A DNA stretch of 5,178 nucleotides from an uncultured Bacillota bacterium (lineage in GTDB: Bacteria > Bacillota > Clostridia > Peptostreptococcales > Anaerovoracaceae), in contig CAUHLX010000220.1 in the NCBI GenBank assembly GCA_959606705.1, forward strand, positions 1 through 5,178, read 5' to 3'. Of the stretch, positions 4,669 through 5,178 are shown in pieces (within the stretch, counting starts at the first letter, position 1; every line of letters begins with the position of its first letter). The notes below the pieces were generated by a model, which saw only the letters and a list, made by a program, of their open reading frames with translations, was not told the origin of the DNA and ran no database searches. The position numbers and the translations under genes are program-made.

Positions 4669-5178
4669 TTAGACCGATTCCTTCTGACATCGGGGACAAT
4701 AGCAGCTGCTCCGACCGGCGATCACCACGCGCCGAAGCGGCGTACCGCATTTCGGACAAGGGCAGCCTTCCTGGCCGTACACTTTGAAAAACGGCTCCTT
4801 TCGATACTCCCCGCCCTGTCCGGCCAAATATTCCTCGGGAGTCATGCGGTTGGCTTCGATCCCCAGCGTAAGGATTTGAGGTATGGCCGCCGCCAGCCGT
4901 TCCCATTCATCCTCCGTAAGATTGGCAGCCGGGCGGCCGGGGCAAATCCCCGAGAGGAATAGAATCTCGTCCCCGTAAATATTGCCGATCCCCGCCACCA
5001 CACTCTGATCCAGCAGACATTCCTTGATGGCCTTGCGCCGCTTTCCCAAGGCCCCGCGCAGATAAGCCGCGTCGCACCCAGGGTCGAAGGGCTCCGGCCC
5101 CAGCTTCTCCACGCCGCTGAAATGGTCTTCCTCATCCGCCCGCTTCAACCAGAAACGGCCGAAACGCCGGACGTCAAT
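4669..5178 (-). CDS. mutM: Formamidopyrimidine-DNA glycosylase MutM/Fpg (partial, N-terminus beyond right edge)
   Basis: This DNA repair enzyme excises oxidised purines such as 8-oxoguanine and FaPy and nicks the abasic site. The frame is open to the right edge, giving 169 residues of the C-terminal part. It begins with DVRRFGRFWL (2-11), the typical end of the N-terminal domain. The helix-two-turn-helix region follows, with IKECLLDQSVVAGIGNIYGDEILF (51-74), including the DNA-contacting N66. Then come EANRMTPEEYLAGQGGEYR (108-126) and the zinc finger: C141 and C144 (CPKC), GR at 155-156, and C161 and C164 (CPRC), so all four zinc ligands are present. The catalytic N-terminal Pro/Glu and roughly 100-110 residues lie outside the window. 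A TTG at 5148 (in FWLKRA) is internal sequence, not a start. Intact Fpg zinc-finger residues argue for a Fpg-type rather than zinc-less enzyme. The next gene, crcB, starts 18 bases downstream. Confidence 0.96.
   Translation of the reverse strand: MDVRRFGRFWLKRADEEDHFSGVEKLGPEPFDPGCDAAYLRGALGKRRKAIKECLLDQSVVAGIGNIYGDEILFLSGICPGRPAANLTEDEWERLAAAIPQILTLGIEANRMTPEEYLAGQGGEYRKEPFFKVYGQEGCPCPKCGTPLRRVVIAGRSSCYCPRCQKESV

Overview
The window looks like a stretch of a bacterial chromosome, probably from a member of the Bacillota (Clostridia-like). Reasons: strong purine-rich Shine-Dalgarno sites close to the starts, sigma-A-type promoters with 17-base spacers, fairly GC-rich coding sequence, and a CopA with one N-terminal GMTCxxC domain and a Met/His-rich first outer loop of the kind seen in Firmicutes. 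The taxonomic call is inference. There is no phage gene, transposase, CRISPR array, rRNA or tRNA.

Layout: (1) 1-2198, minus strand, almost the whole of a copper-transporting P1B-type ATPase (copA), cut by the left edge just before its last transmembrane helices. It has its own promoter at 2276-2304. (2) 2472-2996, minus strand, a small beta-class carbonic anhydrase with its own promoter and a good Rho-independent terminator (2376-2420) that separates it from copA. (3) 3190-3744, plus strand, a GNAT acetyltransferase transcribed divergently from the carbonic anhydrase. The shared 193-base gap holds a promoter for each gene and a near-perfect 21-bp dyad. (4) 3745-4269, a 525-base stretch without a credible gene. 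It contains several short tandem duplications and a roughly 250-bp AT-rich imperfect palindrome centred on 4041. (5) 4270-4650 and 4669-5178, minus strand, a probable two-gene unit: the C-terminal part of formamidopyrimidine-DNA glycosylase (mutM/fpg, cut by the right edge), then crcB, a fluoride exporter, 18 bases downstream.

The genes are mostly single housekeeping or stress functions: copper export, CO2/bicarbonate interconversion, acetylation, oxidised-base repair and fluoride export. Nothing in the coding part looks like a new multi-gene system. The parts that deserve a second look are non-coding: the symmetric, about 81-bp-periodic AT-rich element between the GNAT gene and crcB, the dyad in the divergent promoter region, and the unassigned operator-like palindromes at the copA promoter. 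No similarity search or folding program was run. Motif positions and match counts were worked out by hand.
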